From positions 62,001 to 126,000 of the forward strand of contig NW_006763144.1 in the NCBI RefSeq assembly GCF_000264905.1: DNA of 64,000 bases. The letters are read 5' to 3'. Source of the DNA: Stereum hirsutum FP-91666 SS1. Lineage: Eukaryota > Basidiomycota > Agaricomycetes > Russulales > Stereaceae. Positions 35,964-48,270 of the stretch are shown here, piece after piece. Under the pieces are notes generated by a model. The model had not been told where the DNA came from. It worked only from the letters and a program-made list of their open reading frames with translations, and did no database searches. Position 1 is the stretch's first letter; every line of letters starts with the position of its first letter. The translations under genes and the position numbers were made by a program.

Positions 35964-36932
35964 TCATGTCAAGACGTTCGAAACTAGCTCAGGAAACATG
36001 TCCATCATCGAGGTTTCTCCCATCAAATTTGCCATACTCCCCCATCCAATCTCCGCCATTTCCTCCGCCACCTTCCTCACTTCCTCCGGTTCACGCTCCA
36101 CCACGTCCCACTCCTTCTCCCAATCTTCGAACCTGAACTTGAACTTCTTCACCCGACCCCACAATAGCCCACTTTCCGCGAACCTCGAAAGGATCCCATC
36201 GACATCTGCGATTGCATGATCTAGTCCATCATTCCTGTCTAGTCCTTCCATTGCGTGGCTCTGCTTGCACTCTACGTTTGGTTCGGCTGAATCGAGTAAT
36301 CGTGCCATGCTGAAACGACTCCCTCCGACAGGTATTTCTCGTAAGAATTCGATTGACAGGTCATCAAGAACTCTGGGCGATTGAGCGAGTCGGAAGTCGA
36401 AAGGTTTGACAGGAATGAATGAAGGACCGTAGACGAGGAACTCCGACAGGAGCTGCACGAGTGACTCGAGGAGACTGAACGCCTTGTCATTTCCGAATCC
36501 AAGAGGCGAAGGTCTACCGGTCCAACAATCCATCCGAAAGATGATGTCGACGTGAGATAGATATCGTAGCGGAGCGGGGAATGCTACCCAGGTGGGGTAG
36601 ATAGAGGTTTCAGACGCGAAGATGTCTAGCGTATACGAGATACCGCCCGAGGAGGGTCGTGAGCATCTCTCGACGACGGAGATGAGTTCAGCATGTATTT
36701 GGCGGTTCGCGAGTAGGAGGTTGGCAATCCTGGGCTGAGGGTGTGCAAGAAGGGCGTATATAAATGGCTTGTTGCGGCTGTTGACCGCGGGGATGCCGTA
36801 GCGGGGCTGCACTTTCGGATCTGACGGTGCAGGATCGTGAAGGGCAAGCAGAGTGAAGTAGACGGATTCCCGGATATCAAAAGGTAGGTCAAGAAAGCGA
36901 AAGGGAGCAGCTTGAGGTGTAAGGGTAGCCAT
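35964..36932 (-). CDS. F-box-like protein, LPFDIRE family
   Basis: A single intronless frame; from the ATG at 36932 it gives 322 residues. I chose this start because FRFLDLPFDIRESVYFTLL follows 11 residues later, as in the two paralogues, although the frame stays open to 37181. Landmarks in order are NLLLANRQIHAELI, YPTWVAFPAPLRYLSHV, LSEFLVYGP, LLWGRVKKFKF and, near the end, IGWGSMANLMGE. It is closest in layout to the gene at 37492-38346, with which it is tandem on the minus strand, and it also matches 11007-11858 on the other strand. The role is unknown; F-box-like adaptor function is an inference from the N-terminal motif. Confidence 0.85.
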   Translation of the reverse strand: MATLTPQAAPFRFLDLPFDIRESVYFTLLALHDPAPSDPKVQPRYGIPAVNSRNKPFIYALLAHPQPRIANLLLANRQIHAELISVVERCSRPSSGGISYTLDIFASETSIYPTWVAFPAPLRYLSHVDIIFRMDCWTGRPSPLGFGNDKAFSLLESLVQLLSEFLVYGPSFIPVKPFDFRLAQSPRVLDDLSIEFLREIPVGGSRFSMARLLDSAEPNVECKQSHAMEGLDRNDGLDHAIADVDGILSRFAESGLLWGRVKKFKFRFEDWEKEWDVVEREPEEVRKVAEEMAEIGWGSMANLMGETSMMDMFPELVSNVLT

Positions 36933-37491
36933 TGTACATAGCTTGTTCTCACACCAGCGTAAACTCGAGGTATACATAGGCGGCGTCAGACCGTGAGCAA
37001 TCACTGACAGCGCCAGTGATCTATCTGTAACAACTTCGATGAAACTTTCCATCAGATGTTTGTGATCAGTTGATTCGGACGCCGTATCAGCCCAGCGAGA
37101 TGTACGGGGTACTGAGTGGTGATTGAGAGCGAAAGAGCTTGGAAGAAGCCGTAGTCGTGAGAGCTGAAGTTTGTGTTTCAAGCTGAAGATACTGTCCTCG
37201 GCTTTCGGAGTCTGAATAAACGTTGAGTGGCGATCATGTGGCGCAGCGCCCCGGGCGGCGAGCTATCTCAGAATGAAGTGCACCTACCGAATCACTGCAA
37301 TCATGGCCTGTAGGAGTATGATTCAGCAACAAATATCTAGTACAGAAGTACTGTCACTGACCTCATAGCCATCCTGGAGCGGGAGACGTATATGACCGAA
37401 ATGGGATGACCCAGAAAGACAACAGTCGTACGAACTCGAGTAGCGCTTTGCATTGAAAACGTCGTCAATCCCCTGAGTTCTATTGTCCAAA
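36933..37491. other. Spacer between two tandem F-box-like genes
   Basis: About 560 bases. The upstream part continues the open frame of the 35964 gene to 37181 without family-like content. No other feature is visible. Confidence 0.4.
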
Positions 37492-38346
37492 CTAATGTAT
37501 AGGTCTCCAACCCAAGTGTGAAAAATCCTTCTCCATATCCCTCACGAGTTCCTCATCCCAGTCGTCTGGCACCTCCCAGTACTTCGCCCATCCCTCGCAC
37601 ATTACTTTTACCTTCTTTACTCTCCCATAAAGCAAACCCATGTTAATATGGTCATCGATCTGCTCGACAAGTGTCTTTCCATCTTCGTCCTCGGGACTGC
37701 CCTTGGGTTCGACCCATGTTGCCGACCCGAGAGGACCTCTGCTTCTATCCGGACCCTCCCGAACGTATCCAACGACGAGCTCATGGAGAACTATGGACGG
37801 TTGTACAGGGAGGGGATGTTCCAAGTTCGCGGGATGGAATGTAGGGCCGTAATAGAGAAAGCCGGATAGAATCTGAAGGAGGCCAACAATGAGGTTCAAG
37901 CCCGCGGAATGCATCGGCTGCCGGCGGGGCACAGGTTCGCCCCATCTGTCGGCTCTATAATTGACAAAAACACGGGATATGTATCGACGAGGGGCGGGAA
38001 AGGAGATCCATGTAGGATAGATGGAGTGACCTGTCGCGAGGATGTCTAGTGTGTATGTGAGGGTTGAGCGGCGTGTCTCGACGGTGGAGGAGAACTCTGA
38101 GTAGAGCTGCCGGTTTGCGAGAAGCAGGTGGGTAGTCGACGGAGTGGGAGACGTGAGAAGGGCGTAGACGATGGGTGTGCTGGTTCCGTTGTTCCGCATG
38201 ACTGGCCGACGCCTCTCGGGAGTGTGATCCTCTGGGACTCTGGATGAATCTCCAAGAGATAAGAAGGCGATGTAAATGTGCTCCCGAATGTCAAAGGGGA
38301 GGTGGAGAAAACGGAAAGGCGTATCTTGATGGGAGGAGTTGGACAT
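37492..38346 (-). CDS. F-box-like protein, LPFDIRE family
   Basis: A single intronless frame of 284 residues, starting MSNSSHQDTPFRFLHLPFDIRE at 38346; an in-frame ATG five codons earlier is also possible. It shares NNLxLANRQ-type (HLLLANRQLYSEF), YPTWISFPAPRRYISRV, LSGFLYYGP and LLYGRVKKVKV landmarks with the two other copies and ends HLGWRPIH. The gene is intact, with no frameshift. Together with the copy just downstream it forms a tandem pair. Confidence 0.85.
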   Translation of the reverse strand: MSNSSHQDTPFRFLHLPFDIREHIYIAFLSLGDSSRVPEDHTPERRRPVMRNNGTSTPIVYALLTSPTPSTTHLLLANRQLYSEFSSTVETRRSTLTYTLDILATGHSIYPTWISFPAPRRYISRVFVNYRADRWGEPVPRRQPMHSAGLNLIVGLLQILSGFLYYGPTFHPANLEHPLPVQPSIVLHELVVGYVREGPDRSRGPLGSATWVEPKGSPEDEDGKTLVEQIDDHINMGLLYGRVKKVKVMCEGWAKYWEVPDDWDEELVRDMEKDFSHLGWRPIH

Positions 38347-39217
38347 AGTTACTGCTACCAATTACATTCGGTCGTCCACTTTATATGTCGGCGTCAGAAG
38401 CAGTGTTGCCGGATACAAGTCACTTCGCCTCACAGCTCTGCGAGTTCGACTATTTGATGGCGTCAAATGGTTTGACGCGATTTTCGGCATGGCATGCAGA
38501 GCAGAGAAAGACAAAGTGAGAGAGATTCTGGGGACGCTCTCCTGGGCGGGGCTCCACAGCACCATGAGCATCAAAGGTAAGTGGAACAGCTTAGATAGAG
38601 AAACGAGCCACGTCGAACAAAAACTGAGAATATTCTTGGCTTGGGGATACCAGTACCTGCAAATAAATAGCCCATACCAACCAGGCCTCTAGTTTTGAGC
38701 TGGGATGAGTGGGGAAGGCGGACAGATTTGTAGTGTAGAATCAGCTACAAATCGAGTTCTATCGGAGCCAGTCGGAGTTTAGATTGGTGTCTGTGGCGCT
38801 GTGGCTCCTTTCCTTTAATAATAAGAAAGGTGAAGAATTGGAAAACCCAATTGCTACTTGGCTAACTGCGAGTATTGGCCAGCCGTCTTCATTAATCATT
38901 CTGTGAAGCCAAGTCAGTCAGGAGAAATGATGCGATGAATACATCGTTGAGCCGCACTCAAAAACAACGATCAGTTTGAATAAAATGTATTGTACTATTC
39001 TACGTAGAAGGTGGCGGCTAGCGGGGGTTAAATGCATTCCTAAGGGAAGTGGCTACTGCGTTTGTCCTCCAAGGTGCCACAGTTCAGGATGAACAACCGG
39101 GGCACTACGGTTTAACTGCTCGTTACTCCTCGAATACCTGTAGGTGAACGGTTTATGCCAGGAGATGATTCTGTTTTATGGCTCGTAAGAACAAGGGGAA
39201 ATACGACAGGTCATCGT
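38347..39217. other. Intergenic, no gene seen
   Basis: About 870 bases between the F-box-like gene start (promoter side) and the 3' end of the MFS gene. Short frames carry no motif, and no repeat was noticed. Confidence 0.45.
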
Positions 39218-41197
39218 TCAGACGATCGCACTATCCTTCTGTTTGGCGAGCAGATGACGAGAAACGAGCAGGATACACGTTCCGCTGAGGATTGTGACCT
39301 TATGGTATTGATGCCTTGTGTCAGCACCGACAGCAATCAGTGTCGTCCCAACGAATACATACCGCACTGAATATGAGGGCTCTCGACCATGGGAATGTAG
39401 GTCCAAGAAGAGCGCCGTCGACTGGGTTGCCTACGAGGGCTCCGAATGAAGCAAGGCTATAGGTCATACCCATACGCAACCTATGGAAAAGATCATAAAT
39501 AAATCGGGGCGGCGCGAATATATCCCGACGGCTTTGCAGACGTAAGGACAGATAATCATACTGACCCTACTTCTCCCTCATTCCGAGAGAACGATGCAGC
39601 GGCCAAATTCAGAACTGACAGGACTTCCATCAAAAAATATCAGCATGACTGCTCGCTTGAATGCAAGGACAAGCACGCGGACACTCACACGCGCCAGAGA
39701 AGAAACCATAGAGGATCGCGAAGACTATGACGCTACCGATGTCTCTGATTCCAAACAGCGCAAGAATCAGGATGCCGCACGCAAAGCACACAGAGATCAA
39801 AATGTTCATGATGCCCAGCCGCTGAGAGAACATGCTTGGAATTATTCGCCCAAAAAGCGCGGCGGCGTTGATGACTGGAAGCTGTCAATAGTATAAACGA
39901 ATGGTAGCCTCAGGCGAAATTTATTATACTAGTGGTACTGGGTGATATGGCGGGACATACCGAATAAAATGCAGCGGTGGAGTCGACTCCATGAAGGATA
40001 GAGAAGAGCTGAAGATAAAAGTCTAGAAGCCGACCATAAATATAAGCAGCGCTATAAGGTAATTTAACGGAGCGTGAAGCCATACACGGGAAGAACACTC
40101 CAGCTATGATGGGCAGTGCTCTGAAAAAACACAATATTAGTCAGGACATGATGAGACCTAACGAAGATCACGAGAGGCGCACGCAGCAATGTATAACATG
40201 TAAGGAATATCGACGAATAATGCCTTGACATCCTGTTTCCGTCCTCGTGTGATAGCAGTGATCGCTGGGTTGTCCTTCATCAGCAGGTTCGCTGCCAACA
40301 GCATACCCAGGACAAGGAATGCACTGGCACGAACTCCCCATGCAAAACCTACGGATCCGTTTAGCAACTGGTTCAACATGATCGGAAAGACGATGCCCCC
40401 AATTGAGGCGCCTTTTGACGCGATATCAGTATATTGAGCTTGCGAAAACGAAGTCGAAAAACCTGTACCTGCGGTAACGACACCAATGGCCAATGAGCGT
40501 CGCCGTCTCCAGTGATGAGCCTGTATTGCCATGGCCGGAACGAAGAGAATTCCAGCGCCAATACCCATACCAATGCCTTGAGAGAGAAAGATTTGGTAGT
40601 ATCTGTCCTGGTGGACGAGAGATACCATAAATAGCCTAAAGAAAAACTGATCAGCACTGGCCTTCATTCAAGACGCCATCATTTGCGACTCACGAAAATG
40701 TATAAATAATGGACCCCAGAGGCATGGCATAGCGGAAGTAACCCATATCGAGGAGTCTTCCTGCAGGAAGTCCTAGCACGATGAGCAGGAAGAGTTGCGT
40801 GGATCCTACCCAGCTCACCGCCGAGGTACTGGCGGCGTGTGATCTCGTATAATGATCCTACGACCATAATCAGGTTGAAGTGACCCCGATCTTGTATGCG
40901 ACATATAATGTGCTGACCTGGAAAACACCGAAAGCAGTGGTATACCCAAAGGTTGATATGAACACGAGACAGCTGTATCGGCCAATCCAATGCATCAAAG
41001 TCAGAGACTCAAAGCCGACCAAGACGGAGACACACGCACCCTCCTAGCATTGTGGCCCAAGCACGTGCTCCTTCGTCCAATACTTGCGGTGGAGAGGCAG
41101 GCTGCGAAGTTTGTCGTATGGCATCATTGGACTGAAATTTTTGCGAATTTAAGGCAGAGGGTCCATTTTCTTTCGAGTTTTGGTGGTATGAACTCAT
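39218..41197 (-). CDS. MFS transporter, monocarboxylate-porter (MCH/riboflavin-like) type
   Basis: A multi-exon gene. I take the ATG at 41197 (MSSYHQNSKENGPSA), whose first 45 residues are a hydrophilic N-terminal tail before the first helix, WATMLGG; the frame is open further upstream to 41296. Landmarks are FLSQGIGMGIGAGILFVPA, HHWRRRRSLAIGVVTAGTG (the loop typical of the monocarboxylate porter family), GFAWGVRASAFLVLG, LPVINAAALFGRIIPSM and YGFFSGA. The last intron (about 60 nt, ending CATAAG) joins FSA to VTILSGTCILLVSRHLLAKQ before the stop at 39218. Relatives in yeast (Mch1-5) include a riboflavin importer, and several have no known substrate. Expected location is the plasma membrane. 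Confidence 0.82.
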
Positions 41198-42810
41198 GGA
41201 GGACGGGAGACAGTTGTGGAGGGAGAGGAAGAGGGGCTGGAAAGCGCCCTTCAAACACGCAGGAAGAAGGCCTGAGAATGAAGCGACCTCCAACACGCCG
41301 ATCGACCCGAATTAGCTCCTGTCAGATCAAGAATTCATACTCCCCTTTTGAAACCTCTCCGAGGAGAGTCAGCATCTCAGCGCAAGCAGCACTCCAACTT
41401 GAATGTGGTAGGGAATGGTCCTGCCGTCGTAGCCCCTTGATAAGGACAGGGAATTGTGGCCACGGCAAGCCATCGTGTCTGCGATCATGATTCTCTGCTC
41501 TGGGATATATTTGTCGGCTTTCTTCTTTTTCATTCCATATCGCTCGATTGTTCCGTCTTGGGGTGTAGCACGTATCCCTTGATTGGTCCGTGCTGAGGTA
41601 GGGGCGGTGAAGTCGATGACTTGAACGCCGTTGTAGTAGTGAAAACTGGGAAAGCAATGCATCAAAGTTTGGATGTCGGTCCGCACAAAGGATCATATAC
41701 GGGTCAGGAATAACTCAACATGAAGTACTCGGGGGCTAAAATGTCTTTGTACCTTGCACACAGGCCGCAGTGAACCACGACTTGGTAAGTGCACAGAAAT
41801 AAAACTAAACAAGTGAGCTGGACGTACGATTCCGTGACTTCGTGAGAGATGAACAGATTGCCACAGGGGCGCGTCAAAGTGCTACCCACAGAAATAAACA
41901 CGTCAACGCTCTCACTCCACAAGTAAAGCAGAAAATCACTATACGCTTGCACCCTATGTTTCCTCTTAAATTCCGTTAGTCGCACCGAATCGCCACGTTC
42001 AGTGTGACGATTCAATTGCATGATCTGTTCGGGATGTCTTTGAAAATGTACCAAGGGGGCCCATCACCATGCACCATCCTAGCATCACACGGACGTCACA
42101 GTCCTGTCAATCCTTTCGTTTCAACACATAAATAAGCTGACACCATCCGCGATGTAATGGAGTCGGTAAAATGGGCCCTGGTAGCTGTCAGACCACAAAG
42201 TTCCTCCGACTGGTCTTAGGTGAATAACTAGCTCCGTGCGTTCGGGGGACACGGCGAGTACGAACCATAAGGTTTTACTTTGTGATCGAATTTTGATAGA
42301 ACCACCCGTCTGGCTTCGTCCAGCACGCAAATAAAACTCGTACACATCAGCGTATGCCACCGCCACACGTAGCCCCCAGAGTTATTCGAGGAAGCGTCAG
42401 ACAGGATGGGATCCTCGGAGTAGTGGTGTAGTCGTTGTGCAGAGTATACATCGCTAGAAAAAAAGGCATGTTCAGTCGCGTCACACTCAGCACAGTGAAG
42501 AAACACAATACCCTGGTCCGAACATTCGCTTTCACATCCAGAAAGTCCCTCGCGAGCTCGCCGATTCAATAGAGGGTGGGCCTAAATTTGTTGGGCAGAT
42601 GAACTTGATTGTAGAGGATAGAGAAACAGCTGGGATGGGAAGACAGAAGAGAGATAATATATAGGTGAATATAGGTACAATGTGGGAGAGGACACTCAAA
42701 ATCCGCAGGTCTCAACGACAGCATCGGCCCAAGACGAAGACGACAGTAGCATGAAATCGCCATGACTCCCTGAATACCAGTACGGAGCCTTGATGGACTT
42801 AGATTCTAAA
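41198..42810. other. Intergenic, 1.6 kb, unassigned open frames
   Basis: On the minus strand several open pieces (for example 42366-42121, EFYLRAGRSQTGG and WFVLAVSPERTELVIH; 42054-41704; 41686-41369, FHYYNGVQVIDFTAPTSART) look more protein-like than random, but they do not join into one frame and match nothing I recognise. A decayed gene or an unrecognised lineage-specific one is possible. Confidence 0.35.
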
Positions 42811-45690
42811 TCAATCATGTCTCGAAGACTTCGTGTTGGGTTTATCGGGATACAGCTGTTGAGGAACAAAATTTTTTGCTCAGTTTGTAAGTACAAGCGA
42901 GGAGGACTTTCGAGTAAAAAGTAAGACGAAGACGGACCTTCCCAGGGTTGAATAGACCCAAAGGATCTATCGCCCGCTTGATCGTCTTCATGAGCTCGAC
43001 TGTCCCCTCTCCAAGTTCATCATATAAGAATTCCTTCTTGCTTATCCCAACGCCGTGTTCACCAGTACCTACAGCGAGTAAGGAATTATCAGTTCCAGTT
43101 CCAAGAAAGATGAAACAGTAAGTGAATATTTCGGAGAGTGCTGAACGTAGATATTGCAGTGTAAGATGCATGAATTCGGAGAGCATACTTACAGGTACCA
43201 TCCAATGCAATCGCACGGCGTACTAGATTATGCACGAGTTTTTGAACTGCTTCGCGTTCTTCGTCGTTTTTGAAGGCAATCAGAGCGTGGAAATTTCCTG
43301 AAAAAGATCAAACTCATGGTTCACTGCTGCCCTCATAAACGTACATAGAAAGAGAGTTCCTACCGTCGCCTGCATGACCGACTATGATGCTCTTGAGACC
43401 ACTGCATTTGATGTCGTCCTGTGTTTCTTGGATCAACTGTGGGAGCTTTGATATGGGCACACTGCAGTGAAGACGTTTGTCAATAGTGAACATGCCGAGC
43501 CAAGCTCCGGCCCTCCACTCCACGGACTTTCCTGCCGCAACCCATAACACAAACAAGCAGAAGAAAGCTCACCATACGTCCGTCGGCCACCCCTTCGACC
43601 CCGGTCCACCATACGCCAACCCCGTAGGGTATGCATGTCTCCTGTCCAACCACATGTCCTCTCCTTCCAGGTCGTTCTTCGCCAATTTCCAGTTCTTCCC
43701 GCCGTGCTTCTCCGCTACCTGTTTTACTATCCTCGCTGTCTCTTCGATAGAGCTTGCGGAAGGTCCTTGAAGTTTGAAGAATATGTGCTCGGTAGGTGGA
43801 TATTGACGCGTGGCGGCGTTTGGTCCGAGTTGGTTGGTGGCTTTGATGAACTCCGTGTCTACTAGCTCGATGCACTCTGAAACGAGTAACGAAACAGCGA
43901 GAAGGGGTTATTAGTCCGTTGTCCGTGGAAAATAGACAAGGAGATGGGCTGTACGAATTCCGACACCCTTGTTCAACACCTCAACGACGGCATCCGTTGC
44001 ACTGCGTACATTCGGAAACTGGACGGTGGCCACCTTGTAAGGCAAGACGGGAGCGAGCCTCACCGTAACTTTGTGACAGCGAAGAGCGAAAACACTATGA
44101 AGATCAACGTTTTCGAGTGGACGAAAAGGATAGACTGACCTTCCGTGATTATGCCTAGGGTGCCTTCAGCGCCTATGAACAACTTAGTCAGGTCGAAGCC
44201 AGCCGACGATTTTCGAGCTCTGCGACGAGTCTTGATGACTTCTCCAGAGGGTAGAACGACCGTCTATGTGCATGCATTGAGACATAATTCAACAACCCGC
44301 TACCACAATGAAGACATAAGAAAAAACCTACCGCGTTGATGAACCATTCCGACCTGGCTGTGCCATACCTGACGGCGTTTGCTAATTATATTGATCAGAA
44401 TGAGTGAATGCTACATGAATTCGACGCAGAAACAGATCGGGCCAAACGGGTCAGGACTCACTTCCGGAACAACCAGTGCTGAGCATACCACCCAGTGTGG
44501 CCGAAGGTCCTGGGTCGAGCTATAGATGGTCGGGGTTAAAAATTGTCGTGTAGAGTGTACCGTGTTGCTCCCAACTCACCGGGAAAAACAAAGGGATGCC
44601 CTTATCCTTCAAAATATCATTGAGGTCCATCCAGCCAAGACCAGGTTGACAGACGACATCCGAATCGGCCTCTATCGAAAGATACCAGCAGTCAGTGGAA
44701 GTGATGCCTCAGTCTGGTGAATAGGAGATCTCCCGAGCATCACGGGGGGCGGAAGCATACCATTTATCTCCAAGATTTTATCCATACCAGAAACATCGAC
44801 ACAGATACCACCGTATTCATTCTACCTCGATTACGCATGAGACACAATAGTCATCGTATCAGGTCCAGTAGAGGAACGTACGCCCAAGAACTGGCCTTCA
44901 ATGCTAGTAGCGCCACTGTAAGGTATTACTGGCATACGATACTTGTTCGCAATCTTGACAACCTTGACGACATCTTCCGTACAGGCAGGGTATACGACAA
45001 CTGTATGTGGAAGTCCTACAGAGCAGAAAAAGATTCCAGAGTCAGAACGCGGTTCTAACAGATATAACTGAAGCTCAGTTCCTCGACGCTGGAAACGTAC
45101 TGACCGGCGTGCCACACATTTGCCGATATCCCATGCGAAAGAAGGTCGTCCGGATTGGTGGATACCATGCCGTCCGCGAAAGACGCTCGCAGTTCTTCTA
45201 CCCCAATCTTGAAGTCATCTGAGCTCCCGTACTGAGATATTGTCGACGTTGCCCTGTTGGCATTGCTTGCGCCGACTCCTACAAAGATCGGTATGTTGCC
45301 TGTCGCATACACAAATCCGCCGATACCACTGACAGCCGCCGTAGCAAAGATTGCTGTGAGCAAAGCGCTGGAGGAATAGGAGCCTGTAGCGCTACGCGTT
45401 TCTGTGCTCAGTAAACGAGGAGAACCCAGGCGGCCAAGACCGCCCATACGCGTGCGAGGCATCCAGAGATGCAGAGGTGCGGACCCACGCGTATACTGTC
45501 GTAATATGTTGCAACCTTCTCGATGGGCCCATTTGGACAGACGAGCCGACGGGGACCACATCTCGTTGCCGCAATTGAGAGTGGTGAGCTGGCCCGAATC
45601 AGGATGTATAGGTGACCAGAGGCGACGCTGAACATCCCAGGTGGCACGGTTTAAATAAGGCTTGATCAATGTGCACTTACGGCTCAACAT
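42811..45690 (-). CDS. DLD1: D-lactate dehydrogenase (cytochrome), mitochondrial
   Basis: A multi-exon gene from ATG 45690 to stop 42811. The long N-terminus is Arg/Ser-rich like a presequence, followed by a hydrophobic anchor ([21 protein letters not shown]). The FAD-binding (PCMH-type) domain then shows [96 protein letters not shown] and [15 protein letters not shown]. The C-terminal oxidase domain has [12 protein letters not shown] and [17 protein letters not shown] and ends [19 protein letters not shown]. The enzyme oxidises D-lactate to pyruvate and passes electrons to cytochrome c, so the cell can use D-lactate, including that made from methylglyoxal. All flavin-site motifs are intact. 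It is unlinked in pathway to its neighbours. Confidence 0.92.
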
Positions 45691-46446
45691 GCGGCATACC
45701 GTGTGAGCGAACGCTTTTTTGGAAGTCGAGTTAAACGGCGTTTCCGCGGACGTGATGCAGATGATCGTGAGACAGATAATAAGCAGATAATATGTCTATT
45801 TATTATTGCCCAAATGCCTGACGAAGGCAGCTTTTTATGTAGCGGGAGGCGAATCCTTGTCACAAGAAGTTTAGAGGGCACGTTTACATGACTTCGGAAC
45901 AGCCGCAGTTGTCGCTCGAGACTCGGACGGCCATGACCATGACTCTGGTCGTTTGTAGCAGCTGGATCCTGGTCGATCTGTTGGAGTTGCGCCAGATATT
46001 CAGCTAGCAGTGACGCAGAAGCACTACCCAGAGGTTTGTAGAGAAGTCAGACATTCGAGAAGCAAGAGAAAGTGTGTAGAGTCTCCAGTGGGCGCACCAT
46101 TTCGTGTCTGAGCGAGACTGCAATTTTCGGAGGTCAAAATCCCGGTATTGTCCGGTATGAAATGATGATTTGTGGCGTCATCGCCACCTGGTCGTCAGTC
46201 GAATAAACCAAGAAAATCATGCTAGCGTAGGCTTTACTCGTAAAAATAAACATGGATTGCATATATCATAGCATTACACACATCAATGGGGCCACAACTG
46301 ACACAGACAAGGCATACGAGACACGTCGCTGAATCGTCGAGGGGCAGTCGAATGCAGAAAGGAATAAAAGTAGCTCAAAGATAATGTCCGCACATAAAGA
46401 CGTGCTCTTCCCCACCAAAGATTCCCATATATACATCTGACCTGCA
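45691..46446. other. Intergenic, promoter side of D-lactate dehydrogenase
   Basis: About 755 bases; no gene or repeat seen. It should contain the D-lactate dehydrogenase promoter and the terminator of the DUF6533 gene. Confidence 0.45.
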
Positions 46447-48270
46447 TCAATCATCTTCGAAGTAGTTCGTCACGGTGTCCGACCCAAAGTTCTCCGTAAC
46501 GGTCGTCGTTTGGATCTTGATCTGCCTCTGATTGAACTCTGAGAGTGGGATTCCGTTTTGTGTGCGTTCGAAGACGTTGGTGGGGCCCATGAACTCCGTA
46601 CGAATGTTGAGCGTGATTCTACAGATGAGGGTGACACCAATGCTGTGGAATGAATAGGATTGAGCTGGATTGGACAAACCAGATGGGCGTGAAGGGTCAC
46701 TTACGCAGAGGCAGGCCTACACAAAGGAAGACATCGAAATTGAGAAAGTCATAGTGAGTAGAAGGTCTCTGAATCTCTGTAAAATAACATCCCGACGTAC
46801 ATGGATGTCATACCCCGAAGCCCAGTGGGTCCACGCAAGATCAAAACTGCCCAAACGAGGTTCAAGCAAAAGATGGCACTGATGTGCAGACAAGTCAGTG
46901 GCAATTTACGACTCAATATGATCGACGTTCGACCATCAATCGTCAAGCCGGATCAACTTACGAGTAGTATATCGCGCCACCCTTGATGAAACATTCCATC
47001 AAGCTTCGTCTGCTCGAACTCATCACGGGATAAAACTTGTATAGGTACACCGTTCGACCCATTGTAAGGATGAAAATGAGGCTTTCGTAGGCGAGCTCGA
47101 AGAGCATGTAGAGTGGAGCAAGTGATCCACTGTAAGTTGCATCGTGAATTAGAGGACACTGAACTATTATCCTGAGTGTATGACTCACGCGCTCTTAGGA
47201 GTCAAGAACATACAGACTGTAAAGAGCCAGTGAGCGACGTGGCGTGTTACAGGAAGGAATTAGCTCACAATGAAAGGTAGGATTGTTGATAGGATCTGGC
47301 GCAGCTGAGATCCACGAGACTACTGGTTAGTTTCTCGCTATCCAGTCGAGCGCAATATTACATACCTCCACTTCCTTTCAGAGTCCATATCCATAATCCC
47401 AGGGAGATCTGCGTGGCCAGCGAGGCAGATAGAAAGCATAAGATAAATCTATTACGATTGAAAAGAGCGTAGGTTCTGCAAAGGGAAGCAAGTCAGTCGT
47501 TGATCTACCAATGGCTGTGCATTCACGTACCGTATAAGAAGGATGAGATCCGACACACCGCTGAGCGGCATGACGACACCGAAAGGAAGGATAAAGGACC
47601 ATTTATTACACCTACCACGTCCAATTGCATTAGATTTCGTGGATGTTCTTGTGTTCAACGCTTTGCAAGCTCACCGTTCAGGTGTTATGGTCGGAGAGAA
47701 GAAACCTGTCGAAGAGAAACTGGATTAATAAAAAGCTGAGCCGAGCATGTCCGAAGAGCTTACCATATGCAACAGCAACCATAACGAGAAGAGCATAGTA
47801 TCGAAGCTGACAAAGACAACATTATTTTGCTGCCATCGCTGGTAGGTCGACAAGTGACTCACGAATATGAACAGGTAAATAGCTATATAAAAACAGAGGG
47901 TCAACTCGAATGGCTTACGATCAAATAACACAGAACGTACGGATGCTTTTCTTCTTCTTCCAGATTGTGTTCACCTACGAGACAGATTATTAATCTAGGC
48001 CTGTCATGGATGATACAGACTGATCTACCTCATCCGGGAAGGTAACCAAATGATCGAGAATCAGAATAGATAGACCAGCTACGAAAAAGTACTTTGAGAG
48101 CTATCAGCTAACAAAGTCATTGAGACCGAGCAGTATACTGACTTTCGAGGCGACTCTATGAATACCGAAGCGTTAGTTGTGTCCTTAGGTGCTGATGATT
48201 GTGGCTGAAAGACGTACATATCCGCTAGATCTTGGAGAACTTCTGGAGTAAGTTCAACGGGGCTGGTCAT
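46447..48270 (-). CDS. DUF6533 seven-helix membrane protein
   Basis: A many-exon gene starting MTSPVELTPEVLQDLADM at 48270 and ending VTNYFEDD at 46447. The first helix and loop KYFFVAGLSILILDHLVTFPDEV continue, after an intron, to NTIWKKKKS. This is the signature of the DUF6533 family, common in mushroom-forming fungi (helix, Asp-His, then Glu-x3-Trp and basic residues). Further hydrophobic segments (LCFYIAIYLFIFV, VVMPLSGVSDLILLIRTYAL, FELAYESLIFILTM, YYSAIFCLNLVWAVLIL, and a last helix near 46690) give about seven helices, resembling a receptor fold. Function is unknown. Families of this type are usually large and fast-evolving in Agaricomycetes. Confidence 0.8.

Noticed and set aside
35830..36219. 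129-codon plus-strand frame
   Set aside because: Antisense shadow of the F-box-like gene on the minus strand, with mirror Ser/Phe/Pro codons.
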